Below, in pieces: positions 1 to 14,734 of a stretch of DNA of 64,000 nt. Every line of letters starts with the position of its first letter. Position 1 is the stretch's first letter. The notes below the pieces were generated by a model, which was not told where the DNA came from, searched no databases, and saw nothing but the letters and a program-made list of their open reading frames with translations. The DNA is from Rotaria macrura (lineage: Eukaryota; Rotifera; Eurotatoria; Philodinida; Philodinidae), in contig OENT01000834.1 in the NCBI GenBank assembly GCA_900239685.1, positions 1-64,000 on the forward strand, read 5' to 3'. A program made the translations under genes and the position numbers.

Positions 1-3000
1 TGAAAAGAGATCTTTTCTCATTTCGAAAGACAATCATAACAATATACACTACTGATATTATGATGATACCAAAAATCGTCTCTCAGCAATACTAGAGGCC
101 AAGCCATTGCATACTTGAATTAGTTTGAGATTTATTTTTTGCCTATTATTATTGGATTCGTAGGCTCCTTTTACTATAAGTGCAAATCTACAATCTAAAT
201 CTCAATTATGTACGTGCAGGTTTGGCTCGATATTCAACTGATTTGTCTTTATTTTTATTGTTGGATAGTACATTTCGAAATAATCCTTCTTTTTCGTAAC
301 CTTCCACTGTGGGACCTGTGGAATAAAATGCACGAAGTTTCTCATTTCTGAATCACGTATGAATGCAGTCGTTTTTCTTTTGTAGATCATGCCATCACAG
401 TCTGGCTTTTTTTATTCGTTTCAGTGCAGATTCCGAACAGTTAACATGTAACTAATGTAAGTGAGAATAACACCGCATCGAGTACTTATAATATTAACAC
501 AACATCAATTAGATGCCTGTGCCAATAGTTCTGTAAAAACGAACTACTTACAGCACTGATCCGTTTACAGGATGGAGAAGATCTTACAAAAAAGAAATCC
601 AACATTGTCTAGATATATTCGTTGGTGAGTATATATGACATACGTATGTTTCCGTATACAGATTAAATTGTTTCACATAACAAAGTTAAATAAAACTGCG
701 TAATAAAACGATTTAATTGAAATGCAACCGAAAATAAAACATGGACAAGCGATAGAATGATTCAGTTCCGATTCAATCTATTCTACTAGATAGACAACAA
801 CTAGTTATTGATGTCGTATTGCAGAACACTGATTAATGAATTGTTCGAAAAACACATCTTATTTATTCAGGAAAACTATCATTTCTATACTTTTGTAGTA
901 CTTGCTGATTTTGAAAACGAATAGAATGTCATAAATGTTTTGAATTCTAACGGTGAGAGAGATCGTATCGGTAAGTTTTTCTATTCAATATTCCAAATCT
1001 TTTGAGTATCTTGCGCAAAAATTAAAAAATATTCGGTGAGATACAAAGCTCTATGAAATAAAATAGAATTTTATCATGTCTAAAATTAATGTCAATTTAG
1101 ATAAACGTTACAGTGTTTATATGATCGTGATTGCAAAGTATTATATTGTAAAGTTCATTAAGCATAGTTTTTCGGTTTGCTTATTGTTGGACTATAGTTC
1201 AATATTGAAACATGCATCATTCCGACTTGAGTGAAAGAATTCATTTCAGATCATCAATAGAGTTCTGAAATATCTTAAAAAATGAAATAACAACAATAAG
1301 TTCATCAGTGATCAAGAGTCATTTATTCACTTATCTGCATGAAATTCACTTTTGTTCAGGGTTGCCAAACTTCCTGATTTTCAATTTATTTTTGCACTCT
1401 ACAAATTATCGCGACATTTTGAATCAACAAAAGAGCGAAGAAGAAAAAGAGAACTGTTGTAACGCTTCATGTAAGCATCTACCATCTCTCTATATATTTC
1501 TTTTGTGAGAGAAAACATCACTGTACTCACTTGATAAAGCAAACGTAAGGCTTTCGTGGGTGGAGGGAGAGTGACTCACAATAATCAAAACTTTTGCTCG
1601 ATTGAAGATGAAGCAGGAAATTACGGCATTTTTCGATGCAACGAACTACATTTTAACTTCTAACAGTAAAAACATTTTCATTGTGCGAAAAATAGTCCGT
1701 TTATATCAATGTAACAAACCAGTTCAATGTTTTAAAGTTGTGAATGTTGTATTCTTGCAAGAACTACGTCTAATTTGTAATAAATATCACGAAAAGTTGT
1801 CGCAAGCACGGCGTCCTCTCACAGCGGTTAGTTCAAATTTAGATTCAAATAAAACCCTCTCTCAGAATTTTGTTTAGCCGAAATATTTTTATATGAATAT
1901 TTTTGTTGACACATACAGACAATACCCTCCGCGGGGGGTTGTTTCAAATATACACAGCAATTTCTATTTCAAAAGTAAAATGTCTGATGTTTTCTCGTTT
2001 TCACCTGACTTTAAAAGAGTCTTCTGATCTTTCCCCTGATTTTTTTCGGAAAACTACTGCTTTCTGAAATTCTGATTGCTGATTCCTGCTTTTGTCGTTG
2101 TTCAAATCAATATGACTTCTTTTCAATATCATTTACACGTGATGAACGCTTAAGATAAGCTAGCGGCATGTCTGTCTACTTTTAATCCTAGCACACACAC
2201 ATTTTATATCACTTTTTATTGTGCTTATGAATCAGTGTGCCATAGAGAATTCAACAATGTCAGCAGAACAAATTCATTTGTAATTTTTTCTTGTTCAATT
2301 TATTCATAATCACAAAAAAACCAATAAAACATTTATTGTTGCTCAAAAGCGTAATCTTCAGTCAGATTAATAGTTGTGAATAAATCTCAATAAAAGCATG
2401 ATTTCTAAATTTTATTTGTTCGAGTTTCACTTTCTTAGATATTTCTTGTTATAAACTACAAGGATACTGTTACATACAGAAACTTGTTTTCACAGATGAG
2501 CATAGTGTATTAAAGCTAGAAATTCGAATCAGAAACAAAAGTGAATAAAGTAAGAGATTGGTTACATCGATAGAGTGTGAAAGAAAGATTATTTTGACTA
2601 AAAAAGACATTGTACGTGGATAGCATTGTCTGAAGTCTGATTTGACTCTTTATTTTCTCTGAATCTTTGAATCTTAACTTCGTCAATAAGGCCAGCAAAA
2701 TTTCTCTAAGCTATTTATAAAAAGTAATCGTAATAAGATGATTGACGTATAGATTCTCCAACATTTCTGTATCTCCTATCAAAAATGATACGGTCGTTCA
2801 ATAAATGAGTAAAGATATTCGAACGAATATCTGAAAAACTTGAATATTTCTAGTGTTGCATGACACGAACAAAAAATTGAATGTGAATATCATTGCCGTT
2901 CAAGAGGATTTGCAGAAACACACCCACACCCAATAGTACAAAAATGATTGCAACAGAGAATTTTACGCAGAGTGAGACTAATGTTGATGATCGAATATAT

Positions 3001-5846
3001 GTCTATATTTCTTATGTACGTATATACTGATTTAAAGTCGTGATTAACACCATGTCCTGGTACACTGGAAGCTCAATATCAATCATCGGTAAATACGATA
3101 GTATAGTAATGATCAGAACAAAACGACTACAACTCTTTGATGTTTTCATCAATATTGTACGTAGCATTTTAGGTTGAATCGATTCAATTTTCTATCGCGT
3201 TTACATGTATTAGTTTCTATTAAATGGCGAATATATATCTATATTCCACTGATAGCTCTTTGCTAAATGATTTTTGTTTTGATTAATCAAGTGACCGGTG
3301 TCAGACGATGCATAGTACAACAGAACACCTTGTATAAATAACATGGCGTATTTTACTGATTTTACAGCAGCTATTTCGATCGTGTAAGACATTGACACAA
3401 ATTTCCGAAGGCAGTAATATTTAGGATTTCGAATGAACAGCTAGAAAAGTAAACTGAATTAAATACCATGCAAGACGACAAAACGAAGAAATTTTACATG
3501 AGCGAGCTCACTGTTCGAGAACCGATCATTCAGAATATTTATCACTGATGTCCTAGAATTTAATGTAGTTATATTGAATACTTAGTAAAACTTCTGTGTT
3601 TGCCAGTTAAGAATAAAATCAATGCTACAGATAGAATTGGAATTCAGAACGATAAAATAGAGTATCACGACATTTCCTCTTGCATTTGAATGATTAACCA
3701 AGAATAGTAGTGACTAGATGGCTGCTCAAAGCGGCGTCTGGTCAAGTATGTGCGGATCCTGAAAAATCGCAATAGAACGATTCTATCACCTAAATATGAA
3801 GGTTTCATAATTATGAGTAACACTAAAAACGAAGCGTTCATGTAGGCGCAAATTTTTCCAATGAGGTCCCTAAGGCAGCGCACGAATTTTTTGACTTCCT
3901 CATGTTAGTATATCCCTCAAACATCAAAAGCTACTTGCTTTTCATCAAAACACATCGATACTTACGAACTACTGATATTCGATAACAAGGATGAACCGAT
4001 CTCGCTAAAGTCTATAAAAGTACTTTCCGACAAAAAAGGAACTGCACTGCACTGGGAAATGTTTGTTCGCTACCAACGCTAGTATTCCCATAGAATTCGA
4101 CATCTTCCTCGTTTAATAACTTTGACATCAATCTACCGTATGGCTTGGAGGAAAACCTTGTTTGAAAGTCACGATTTTCAACAGAATGTCCTTTTTTGAG
4201 AGAATTCTACTGATCGAAAAGACGAGTCTGTAGTGCTCCAACTTTTGATGAAGATATTTCTCTCTCAATGCTAGCTTTCGTGAAAATTTCAAATTCCTAT
4301 CTTATTTCGAGAGTGAGTGATGAACTAGGAAAATTGTCAAAAAGGTGAATTGTTTTACAATACTGGATGACTCATGAACAACGAAGGACTTATATTTGTA
4401 AGTTGGAAATTATAGTCTGAGTACAGCTCATTCAGTTATGTCTCCGAAAATTTCAGCTCAACTGCTCAAGCCATTTATGACATATTGACTCAAGAAGTTG
4501 TCTATTTTTGGGTATATATTTTCTGGGCTTCGAAAAAAAGAACTAATAAAATATTGACGGTTCAATATTTTTGAAAAGGGGTTGCGTCAAAATTTCGAAA
4601 ACTCTTTCTTCTATGATATGTGCTGAATTGAGTGATGCTTCACAATCTTGATTAAACAAGTTCACTTATGGGATACGTGAAATGACTGTTGTTGGCAAGT
4701 ATTGCTTCTACGGGATACATTCTAAAGTAACCGCTAATCTCTCGATATAGATGGCTTTCAAAAAAAAGGAATTAACCTGTCTGATGCATTTTTCAACGCT
4801 GAAAAATATACATAAATTGAAGTCCAGCGTGAGAGAAAATTTACAGTTGTTGAAAATGTGTACAATTGCAAAATCAATGAAATTAAATGACGGATCAAGT
4901 AAGTTATGTTGATTCACAACGATAGAAATATTTTACAATATATAGCAATTGACTTGATGAGATAATCTTTTGTAAATTATAATGCATCTCAAATTGATAT
5001 TTCGTGAAGTAGCTCGATTCATTTCAAGAAAAACAATCGTAAAACGTATTGAGTTAGATTTCAATCATGATACGATTATATTCTTAATCAATGCATATGA
5101 ATCGGGTGTCGTTTTTTTTATTGACCACTTTTCGGCTCGTGCTCTTGAACAGTTATTCCTTAGGAACTTGAAAATTTAAACAAAGATTAACTGAAGAATG
5201 AACATCATTTCATGTGCATTTAATAAGATATCGGTATCATCTCTTGTCGTAAAATTTCTCATATATCGTTTCTAACAATGAGAACTTACAGTAATTTGAG
5301 TTCGTGTCATCATCATCGCTTATGTTTGAATTACTATATCATAACTAATTTAATTCCAAGTCAGACTACTAATTAGTTATGTTCTACATCTAGATTGTAC
5401 ATGACTAGCTATCCTTCTAAGTAGAAAATACAAGAGTGTCTTTATCTCAGAACAATGATAGGTACATATTGTGCACTTCCTGTTGCTTAAATTAGGAAGT
5501 TCGAGTAATTTAATAAAAATTCAGTGTCTATAAATTTAAAATTTTCAAGTATTGATATAGAGTTAGTGGACCGAACGTTTTTACGAAGTGAGGTATACGT
5601 GTAAGTGAACATATCATATCCGATGATTTACTTTAAAAAAGATATATCTTACGAAATTATCAATAAAATTCAATACAGTTGTTTATTTCACATTACTGTG
5701 ATATGAACCTGTAATAGCTTCTTACGTGAGAGAAGCAGTCTCATAGCATATGTACTGATATCTTATCCTTTATTAGTTAGTAGGCAGCGTATGACTGTAT
5801 TGGATTCTTAGATTCTAATAATCATCTTTGCTTTTTCTAACAATGA
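1..5846. other. Gene-poor AT-rich stretch
   Basis: I see no convincing gene here. All open frames are short, lysine-, phenylalanine- and isoleucine-rich, and resemble no family. Two weak traces are noted. A solitary hAT-like terminus (CAGGGTTGCC) begins near 1359 with no partner. Near 5131 a short frame reads ALEQLFLRNLKI before a stop, which matches the first half of the ribonuclease-inhibitor LRR repeats found further downstream and may be a decayed exon. Confidence 0.6.
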
Positions 5847-5930
5847 GTACTACGAGAACGCTATTTGTGCACTAATCAAATTGGGGATAATGGAGCAAAA
5901 CGTTTATCTGATGAACTTACAGTTAAAAAA
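5847..5930 (+). pseudogene. RI-LRR exon 1 (84 nt)
   Basis: Counting back 84 nt from the donor-like TTAAGT at 5931 gives 28 open codons whose centre reads TNQIGDNGAKRLSDEL, a clear RI-type repeat. Upstream is a T-rich tract with a CTAAC branch-like site. The AG falls one base inside the 84-nt frame, so the acceptor is shifted or a base has been lost. The donor keeps TAAGT but has T instead of G at its first base. Confidence 0.6.
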
Positions 5931-8900
5931 TTAAGTTAAGTTTTAAGCTGATTTTCAAAGTATAAATCTTCACACTAGAATGTAAGAAGTCACAGAATTA
6001 ATCTGAATGTCAGCCTAATCGTCTAATGAGAAAACAGTTTTCTATGATATGACGTCGCAGTAAAAGATCTTGTTATTGTAATCGGTTGAGACACAATAAT
6101 GTAAAACTTTCGTACAAGGGTTTATTTTAAAAAATAAACCTTCAAAATAAGTTAAATTTTCGCATATCTATAAGATTGTATTTCTACCATTTTATTTTAG
6201 TTCACATAATATCATTCAAACTTTAAAACAAGATCCTTAATTTGAAATATCTCGTCAATATATACATACATTTAATGATTCATCTAGCTACAATGTATAC
6301 TTCTTTTATCTCTCAATGAATTTTGATTTATTGTTAAAGTTTTTCAACAGTTGGAGATTGATATTATTCATTACTATGAAAATCTATCCATAAAACTTTA
6401 GTTTTTCCCTAGTTTACCAAATGTTTCGTACTAGATAAAACTAAATATTTATGATGTGTCATATCACAACATACGGTCAAAAACAATTTCAGAGTGGGAC
6501 GAATTCTGAAGTTCTCTCTCGATTTTCATCTTAGATTTTTATTTTTATTTTCCAAAAAAAGTATATTACTAGTTTTCTTAGAATCCCATCGAAGTTAAGA
6601 AGTATGTAGGTTGTGATAGACTAGTATCGAGTACCATTTGAGAATGCTTATAAATCAATATTAACGAAAAAAATATAATTATCTAAGACAGAAACTATAA
6701 GATGAAAAGAACTGTTTCTGTTATTTGTTTACAAGTCAAAAACGTCAAAGAATCTAATCAGAATAGATTTTCATCATAAGAACAACTTAAAAAACTGAAA
6801 ATAAGGCCAAGAAATGAACTACGATCTTGATCACTTTTTTTCGGTATAGATCATCGAAAGTTATTCATACATTTCAATATTCGAAGACTATCGTGTCCAA
6901 TAAACACATGTGTAGAATGAAAAAGAAATAAGTACCATTCTGAAGAACAAACTCTCATAGGAACAATTAAGTCGACCGATAGCCTAGCATTGAAATTAAA
7001 TTCACGATAGAACGTAACTACTCTTTAAAGAATTCAATTCTGTCAATATCAGTGCATCTTCAATTTCTCAGTAATAGGAACAAACTACTGTCTGAAATTT
7101 CAAAAATTTGATCAATGCTTTTCGAATCACAGCAGAGATATTTAACAAACATTAACCTATAATGGAATTTCAACTTTTTCTCAAGAAACTCGATTAGAGC
7201 TCAAAAGAAAGAGTTATAGAGACAAATCAAAGTTGAACTTTCAATCATCTCGATACTTCATTTAACTCCCTGAATTCAATAGTGATTCCAAATCTAAGCA
7301 AACAAATGTAAATTTATGAGTAAAATTATAGTGTACAGAAATAACTGAAATTTCATAACACGATATTTGTAGTAAACATATTTGAATATTCTTTGCAGAG
7401 TTTGTTGAGCTCTATTTGAGGACGTCTTTTTTTAGTTGCAAGTATTAACGAACAAAGCACGTTGCCAAATAGACTGTGAGTTTAGCTCCTGAGTTTCGTG
7501 GAAAAAACGGATGACATATTCCACGATACTCTGAATGACACCAATTCTCATGTTATTGATTCTAAGGAACACCCTAATACATCGAAAACACTCAATGCTA
7601 TTTCTGAATAAAAGTTACTTCATTTCAAATACTATCGATCATTTTCTTTAAAATGTTCAACTGAGTTATTTGATTTCGAACCTCTGTCACGCCCAATAAT
7701 ATTCGTTTTTCTAGAAAAAATAATATCTAAGCCAGTAGCTTATGTTTAGGTATAAATAGTTTAGAGTGAAATCTAACAAAAGTATCATGGTAAGTCTCAA
7801 ATTCATTTCATTGAATAAAAATATTTTACGCGAAGACATAGTTTATAGAAGAACAAGAATTGAATACATACTCTTTTGTATTCTTTTTCCCCTTTGAAAA
7901 GTGCCTTAAGATCTTATTATGAAAATAAACACTGACACAGTATACTTCAACATATTAAAATAAAATCATATTGGGTTTAATGATTTCTAGTGTGGAATGA
8001 ATGTACTCTTGTATGTTATTAAACATAATCAATGAACCCCTAGAAATGAATTTTACACAGTTGATTTTTTGAAAAGGATCTTCAATCCATTCGAAAAAGC
8101 AGCTACTAAACATAAAATTGAGATTGTTTTCAAATCTTATCTATAGCATCTACAATGTTACATATCAGAAGAAAATCTTTGTATAAATTCATAACGTTTG
8201 CAGTTAGACAAATGTGTGCAAGTCTCTAACTGAAGTATAAAAATATCAGTACATTGTTGTTTATCTGACTAAAGAAAATTGGTACTTTGTTCTATTCTTT
8301 TAAAAATACTGTAACATGTGACTATGCTAAACTCAACCATTATGAAAAATTGTATTCATAAGAAAATCTGAAATATATGTTTTGTAGCCTCGACATTATT
8401 CAAATAGGGAATGTATTTCGAGTCAAGTATTCTTTGTATTGACTTTCAATTGAATATTTGAACTAATTCGATTTTTATTAAACAAAAAAACGAAAAACAA
8501 TGAAACTGTCATGAAAACTTTTCTCAGGTCATTGTACCAAATGTTTAAAACGAAAACCATAGACTCATGTGAAAATCAGGACAGAATGGTCAACTAAAAT
8601 TAGATTATGCGTACTAAGTGGTATGATGTTAAAATGTTTAGACATTCACGATTTATTAAGATTTAAATATGGACACTACCTTCGAACAAAAATAAAATGA
8701 TTTCTGTTTTTAACAGAACTTGTCAAATCAACTTAAGAAAAAGTTTCAGAAAAATGTCTTACTGAAAATTCGATGTAGTTTGGGATTCCTCTTTCAAACA
8801 ATGGTGTGAAAACTGCACATCTCTTTTTCTAGTTCCTATAAAAAACGATTCGAAAAGTACTCTCGTCCTTCTATTCATTACTAAATCAGCTTCTTTTGTT

Positions 8901-9137
8901 CCGAACTAGTCGTTTCAGTCGACTGATAATGACAAAAAGTTGACATGACTCTATTAAAATAGGCTAAGAAGAGCGATAAAACATAACACACTAATTATTC
9001 TGAATGAGATCTTCTTAACTTATGGTGTTCATAGTTAACCTGTTTGGGAAAACTCTCTTGTATGATAATTATATAGGTTAAAATGATTCTATTTGTTGCC
9101 CTTCGAAAATATATCGTCGTTCATTCTTTAAAATAGA

Positions 9138-9198
9138 TATTCATGCGCTAGATATCTACATTAATAAAATCGGAGATGATGCATTAAGAGTCAATCAA
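9138..9198 (+). pseudogene. RI-LRR exon 2 with internal deletion (61 nt)
   Basis: Preceded by an intact ATAG acceptor and followed by GTAAGC. The frame reads ALDIYINKIGD and then jumps straight to DALRVNQ, so the GAxxLA segment is missing. Relative to 84 nt, 23 nt are absent, which shifts the frame. The deletion lies between two short GAT repeats. Confidence 0.55.
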
Positions 9199-9983
9199 GT
9201 AAGCGACCTTTCCAATTGAGAACTTGAATATATAAAAGTTCTCCATCATGTAATCAAAAGATACGTGTCATTGGAGAAATTGAACTACTACATTATAACA
9301 ACTCTAAACGAATACGTTAGTTTCTTGTAGAATATTTTGTATTTTCGTTAGATTCTGTTCTATTCATCAACAACTTTAAGATTTATGAAATAAAGAAAGA
9401 CATGAATGCTTTTAATTGACTAGAAACCGTCATTTTCCACTCGTTTCTTTGTTTATAAAAAAGAAGAATATTCGTCAAGTTTTTCTCTTCGGATGCTCCT
9501 TGCACTTTTTATTCTCATGTGACTTTCACAATGTTCATATATTGTTAAGATTTTGTTAATAAGTCAAGTTGAATCTTTATCGAATTCGAATATGATTTAG
9601 AATATTATTAATTTTCATCTCTTTATTTCAAACAAAAATCTGAAGAAAGGATCGGGTTGGTTTTTGCAGAATGGTTAGATATTGAATGTTGACAACTAAG
9701 GATTCAATTTCGCAGTCAGATTTCTATAGTTTCGTATGTTGTGATTTTCTTCATCGAGACGACCATTGTTTGTTAGCTTAAAATATTTCTTTTGATACAA
9801 TCAACACTCAGTGACATCCCCGGCACTGAATACAACAGAAAATCATATGTGACGGTTTCATGTAGAATTTACTTTTATAGAATAAGATATTTCATGGTGA
9901 TTTGTTGTAAGTCATCATATGCCTGCAGATATTAGATAACATTTTTTTGTCATGTCAATAATCGTCGCCGCTTTTTACAGTAG

Positions 9984-10067
9984 ACACTAACTCAAGTGAA
10001 TTTGTATAGGAATCAAACTGGAGACCGAGGAGCACAAAGTCTTGCAGATGGATTAAAAGATAATAGA
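9984..10067 (+). pseudogene. RI-LRR exon 3 (84 nt)
   Basis: An 84-nt open exon starts after a T-rich tract ending in CAGTAG. It encodes TLTQVNLYRNQTGDRGAQSL followed by ADGLKDNR, an unbroken 28-residue RI-type repeat. The following bases are CTAAGT where GTAAGT would be expected. Coding content is intact; only the first base of the intron departs from consensus. Confidence 0.7.
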
Positions 10068-13040
10068 CTAAGTCACATTTTCTGTTAGTCGCTCTAAGAT
10101 ACATAGTTGGAAACAGAAATCATTCTCGATTGTCAATTTAACAAATAGTCCTGGACGTTTCGCATCGGATTTTTTCTAATGCCCTGTAATGAATTTCGTG
10201 TATTAGTTGAAAGATGGCTTTTGCAAAGAGAGAAATCGTTAAAAGAGTATTCTGCTCGATTCATAATGTTTAAATGATGTCGGAATTTATTGTGATAAAT
10301 AAAACCTTGATTACTAAGTAGTTCGTTACTTCTCTATTGTTACCGACGACATTAAATGAGATGTTACAACAGAAGCTTTCATAATTTCTTTATTTAAGTT
10401 TGTTTTTAACACTTTTTGACAGTTCGCAGCTTGATTTGAAAATACTCAAGTTACTACTAAGTATTGTCAAGATAATCAACATAGTATCTTCTATTCAATA
10501 CATCGTGATTATCATGGATGATTCTTTGTTCATGATCTAAACTGATAGTATGACAATTCTCGTGAGACTTTTATGAAAACAGTTGATTATTTATTAGATT
10601 TAACAATTCATCGGTGAGCAAAATCTACAAACAAGGAAGTACACCCATTTGTATCTTAATTTGTCATTCTGGTTAAGTCAGAGTTAGGATTCTTTTATTT
10701 CGAATCATATTAAAATACATAATTGTAGAAATTTCGAAGAATTGAAAAGTAGAGTCAAAACGAGAAACAAACTTCAGTTATCTAACATTTTCCATAAACA
10801 ACCTTAAATATTCATAGGCAAATATTCATTTGGTTACCTGCCGTGAAAAGAGATCATTGGCTATTGAAAAATGAATCACAATTATACAGTAAAAAAGTTC
10901 TTCCCACTTTATTATCAGGATTTTGAAAAGAATGCTGTTTTTATTTATTGATTATCTTCAATTTCAGTTATTAATATTTGACTATCATAACTTAAAGATT
11001 GAATGAATTCATATATGTTAATGTTTGTACAAAGTTGATAGTTTTGAAACAAGAGATTCTGATCGAGTATAGAAAAAAGATACTCTATCGTATCTCTGCA
11101 GGATGTCGATATTAAAAAAAGAAAAACAACTGCAATATCTTTTGGATTCTGTGATCAAGATTTCAAAACACAAAGATCACTCATTAGAGATATATCTTCC
11201 GTCGTTTTTTGAATATGCTTAAGCTTAATAAATCATATAATCAAATGTTAATTCATATCTATTTTCAAAAAACGAACAACTATTTTAATTGAGCTTGACA
11301 AGTTCAATTCCATGATTATTGTCACTTTTAATTTCAACTTTGACATTTCGATGTCTCACTAAAAAGATATTGAACATGTTATCTACCCGATATTTTATGT
11401 CATTTAATGACGCGAAAATCATTAAGTTAAGAGATATATGAGCAAACCTATTTTGACCGTTGCATAAATCATCGATTGAATAAGACTAGTTCAGTTTTAA
11501 ATGTATCAATAATTCATGATGTTCTCAAAAACCACTTAGTCAGAAAATCGTTTCAAAACTTTTCTCATCAAGTCACTGCCAATGTTGATTAGGCGTTTGT
11601 AAATGAAAGCTTCATTCATAAATCTAAATCTATCCAATCGTTTGATGAGTGTCTAACAGTCAACTTTGGCTAATCATTGAAAAGAGTACGCTCTAGTGTT
11701 TCTTTCTGTGCCATGTGGAAAGTTCACCGTTGATATACAGAACTCGAATTAATTAGCTTTTTTGTCTAAGTGATTCTTCGAGATGAAAATTCGAAGTTCA
11801 TTTGAAATCAATAATGTCTATAATATTTTTGATTTCTATGGAAGACTATATCGCAATGATTTATGTTTAGTTGTAAAGTAATTTATATTCCTACATTAGC
11901 AATACTAGCCAAGCTCTGTTAAAGTCATTGTACTCAATTTCTTTTTCTTTCACTTCTACAGGTTATTTTTTAATAAAGTGATCGTTTAGAACGAATTCTC
12001 AATGTAACAACTAAAATAGAAATTGAATCTTTAGGAAAGAAAACACTCTAAAATTAGTTTCAATATGAGAAACAAAGTAATAAAAGTTACTACTTTGAAT
12101 CAGTTAGCTAGAATCTTTTGTTAAATTCATGTAACGATTCTTTTAAAGTATTTGATTTCTGAATGAAATGTGAAAAAATGCCTTCATAATAATTATTTAA
12201 TATTCTTCAGTGATTTATTTTTGTGTGTAAATCTTATTTTGACATACATTTGAAATAAATCAATCTGTTAGGAACATGGAAATAATACATTCAAGAATGA
12301 ATTATGTTTATTCTCAAATGAAATTCATACAGATATGAATTCAATAGTCAATATCTTAGATAAATATAACAATTTTAATAGGCACTATGACAGATTTTCT
12401 CAGGTTCCATTGTCGCTTGGGAAAAATATTGCCAATAAACTTAAGAATAAAAAAGACAGTTAGTCAATAAATAAAGTTAGGAAATGTACTCTCCTGTGTT
12501 GAAGTGGAGGATCTAGAAATTGCTCGTTTTTTCCTTATGTCTTGATTTTAGAATCGCAATGATATCAGCATTCACATAAAAACGCGGACTCAAAATCATC
12601 TACGTTCTACATCAACAGTCCTGTATCACATGTCACGAAGTTATTTTATAATAAGGAACTATGAACTATTGCAATTTATGGCTCATTTAACATTTTGTAG
12701 ATGAGAGGTATGCTTCATAAGTTTACAGCGTAGATCCTTTGTTTTGGATTATGCTGATAGTAATTTATCTAATACTATTTAACACTTTCTTCATAATACC
12801 ATTTATAAGATGAAATACAAAATTCCTGTATTTAATGCATTTCTTATATCTTAATGGCGTGTCTCTTGAGTAACTAGAAGAGGAATGAATGATATATTTA
12901 AGTACTTCTTTGTTGTTTCTTTCGTGAATATTTATCCAGTGAAAATTATTCTACTTTCTTATTAATCAGATAACGAGACGTAAGAAGTAGTTTTTATTTG
13001 AAGGCGACTGTGAGAGCCTCTTTTTTCGGTTTTCCCGTAG

Positions 13041-13124
13041 CATGGAAGTTCATTGAGCCTTCATAACACTCAAATCACAGACAATGGTATAAAAAAATTA
13101 GCAGAAGCGCTGAAAACGAATCAA
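13041..13124 (+). pseudogene. RI-LRR exon 4 (84 nt)
   Basis: A pyrimidine-rich tract ending in CCCGTAG precedes exactly 84 open nucleotides encoding SSLSLHNTQITDNGIKKLAE then ALKTNQ. This is the best-preserved repeat on the plus strand. It is followed by TTAAGC instead of GTAAGC. Confidence 0.72.
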
Positions 13125-14653
13125 TTAAGCTACTTTCCATGATATTGTAGTCATGATTATGAGGATGTAGGTTTGAAATAACAGAGCCACATTCAGATGT
13201 ACAATCTTCACTAGAAGTAATTTTGCAGCGCAAATTTTTACATGAAAAATACATGTTGGTAACGCATATTCGCAAAAGAGTACTCAGTCACTTTATAAGT
13301 AAAGAACAATCTTGTAAAATTGATGGGAGAGTTTAAGGTGTAACTACATTTACTGCAGTGTAATTAATAGAGAACAATTACGGAAAACCTCTCCAGATAA
13401 CCCTGGCGAATTTCAATGAATTTTTGTCTATTAGGCACACCAATGGTCTCCAATAGAAATTTTAAAAGAATCTGACTGCACATTGAGATTTGTCTTACAA
13501 ATTGAATAAAGTTTCATGTCGAAATTCGAACATTCAGTTTTTCTTTCAGGCAACCTAGCGTCCTACAGAAACCTATGTATAATAAGTATAGAAAAAGTTG
13601 TAATATCTACGTGAAATGTCAATACTCATTAAAAACCTTCTACCATTTCTACTAGGGCACTATGGTGTATCTATAGGAGAAAGTTCATTGAAATCAATGA
13701 GGGTTCCTTGTTAGAGTTGATATATCTCCAAGATGAGACTAGTTAAGAAGCGTTAGTCTGCTACTAGCCTATCAAAAAAGGTGAAATATTGATTTAATTA
13801 TCTCGGCACTGCAACAACTTTCACCATCTGTCTTTTTTTCAAAACATTTCAAGTTTTTCTACCGAAAAGTTGTAACACAATACATTATTACATAGACTTG
13901 TTTATCATAGTTCCATTATTGACGTGACATATTCTTAATTTCTCAACAGTAGTGGTTAATACTTGAAACAATTAAATTTTGTTCGTTTTTTATTACTTAA
14001 AGTGAAAAAAGCAAGCCTCATTGAAAAGTCCAATGGAACCTAATTAAACAAGTCTTCATTTGAGAATGGATGGAATTATAAGACAAATTCATTATGTGTT
14101 GACGAGTTGTGAATCTTATGTATATTATCTGAGGCGAGAATTATAAGAATATGTAACGTATATCACTTATTCGATATGATTCGTGCTTTTCTTATCGTTT
14201 TTCTCGAATCTATCATAAGAACGAAATTACTATTCTAAATACAGATTCATGTAAATTGTATAATAGGACAAAATTGAAGCGTTTCATTTTCTAAAAGCAC
14301 CGAAGTACTTCGTTCTTTTCATTTTTTTCTGATCATACCTAATACGAAAAACAATGTGGTATCTACGAAAGAAAACTAAGTTTCCCAAATTCAAAAAAGG
14401 ATTTCTTAATAACAATAATGCTCTCGCACTCATTTAGACATATAAATCCATTAGAAACGACGAGATATCAATTTAAAAGTTTTGTTTTAATTGATAATCT
14501 GATGAGTCAAATATTATATCCGACCTAAGATTAGTGCTCGTTTCATAGGTTTCATCATTGAGTAAACATTCAGATTAATGAAGCAATCAATTAAACAGAA
14601 AAGTGACATTGTTTTAAGTGACGAATTCTATTCATATTATCTCTCTGATATAG

Positions 14654-14734
14654 ACACTCACTGTACTTAGTGTTGGCGGTAATATTGGAGATGAAGGAGC
14701 AAAAGTACTTGCGAAATTACTTGAAAGGAACAAA
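14654..14734 (+). pseudogene. RI-LRR exon 5 (81 nt, one codon short)
   Basis: After an ATAG acceptor with upstream CTCTCTG, 81 nt encode TLTVLSVGGNIGDEGAKVLA then KLLERNK. One residue is missing between the conserved Asn and Ile, which fits a 3-nt deletion from the 84-nt unit. The donor position reads ATGAGT, a GTGAGT with G changed to A. Confidence 0.7.

Noticed and set aside
1359-2100. hAT element starting at the CAGGGTTGCC near 1359
   Set aside because: No inverted partner terminus or 8-bp duplication was found downstream.
5131-5179. Additional LRR exon (ALEQLFLRNLKI)
   Set aside because: Only the first half of a repeat matches, a stop follows and no splice sites are evident; too weak to list as an exon.
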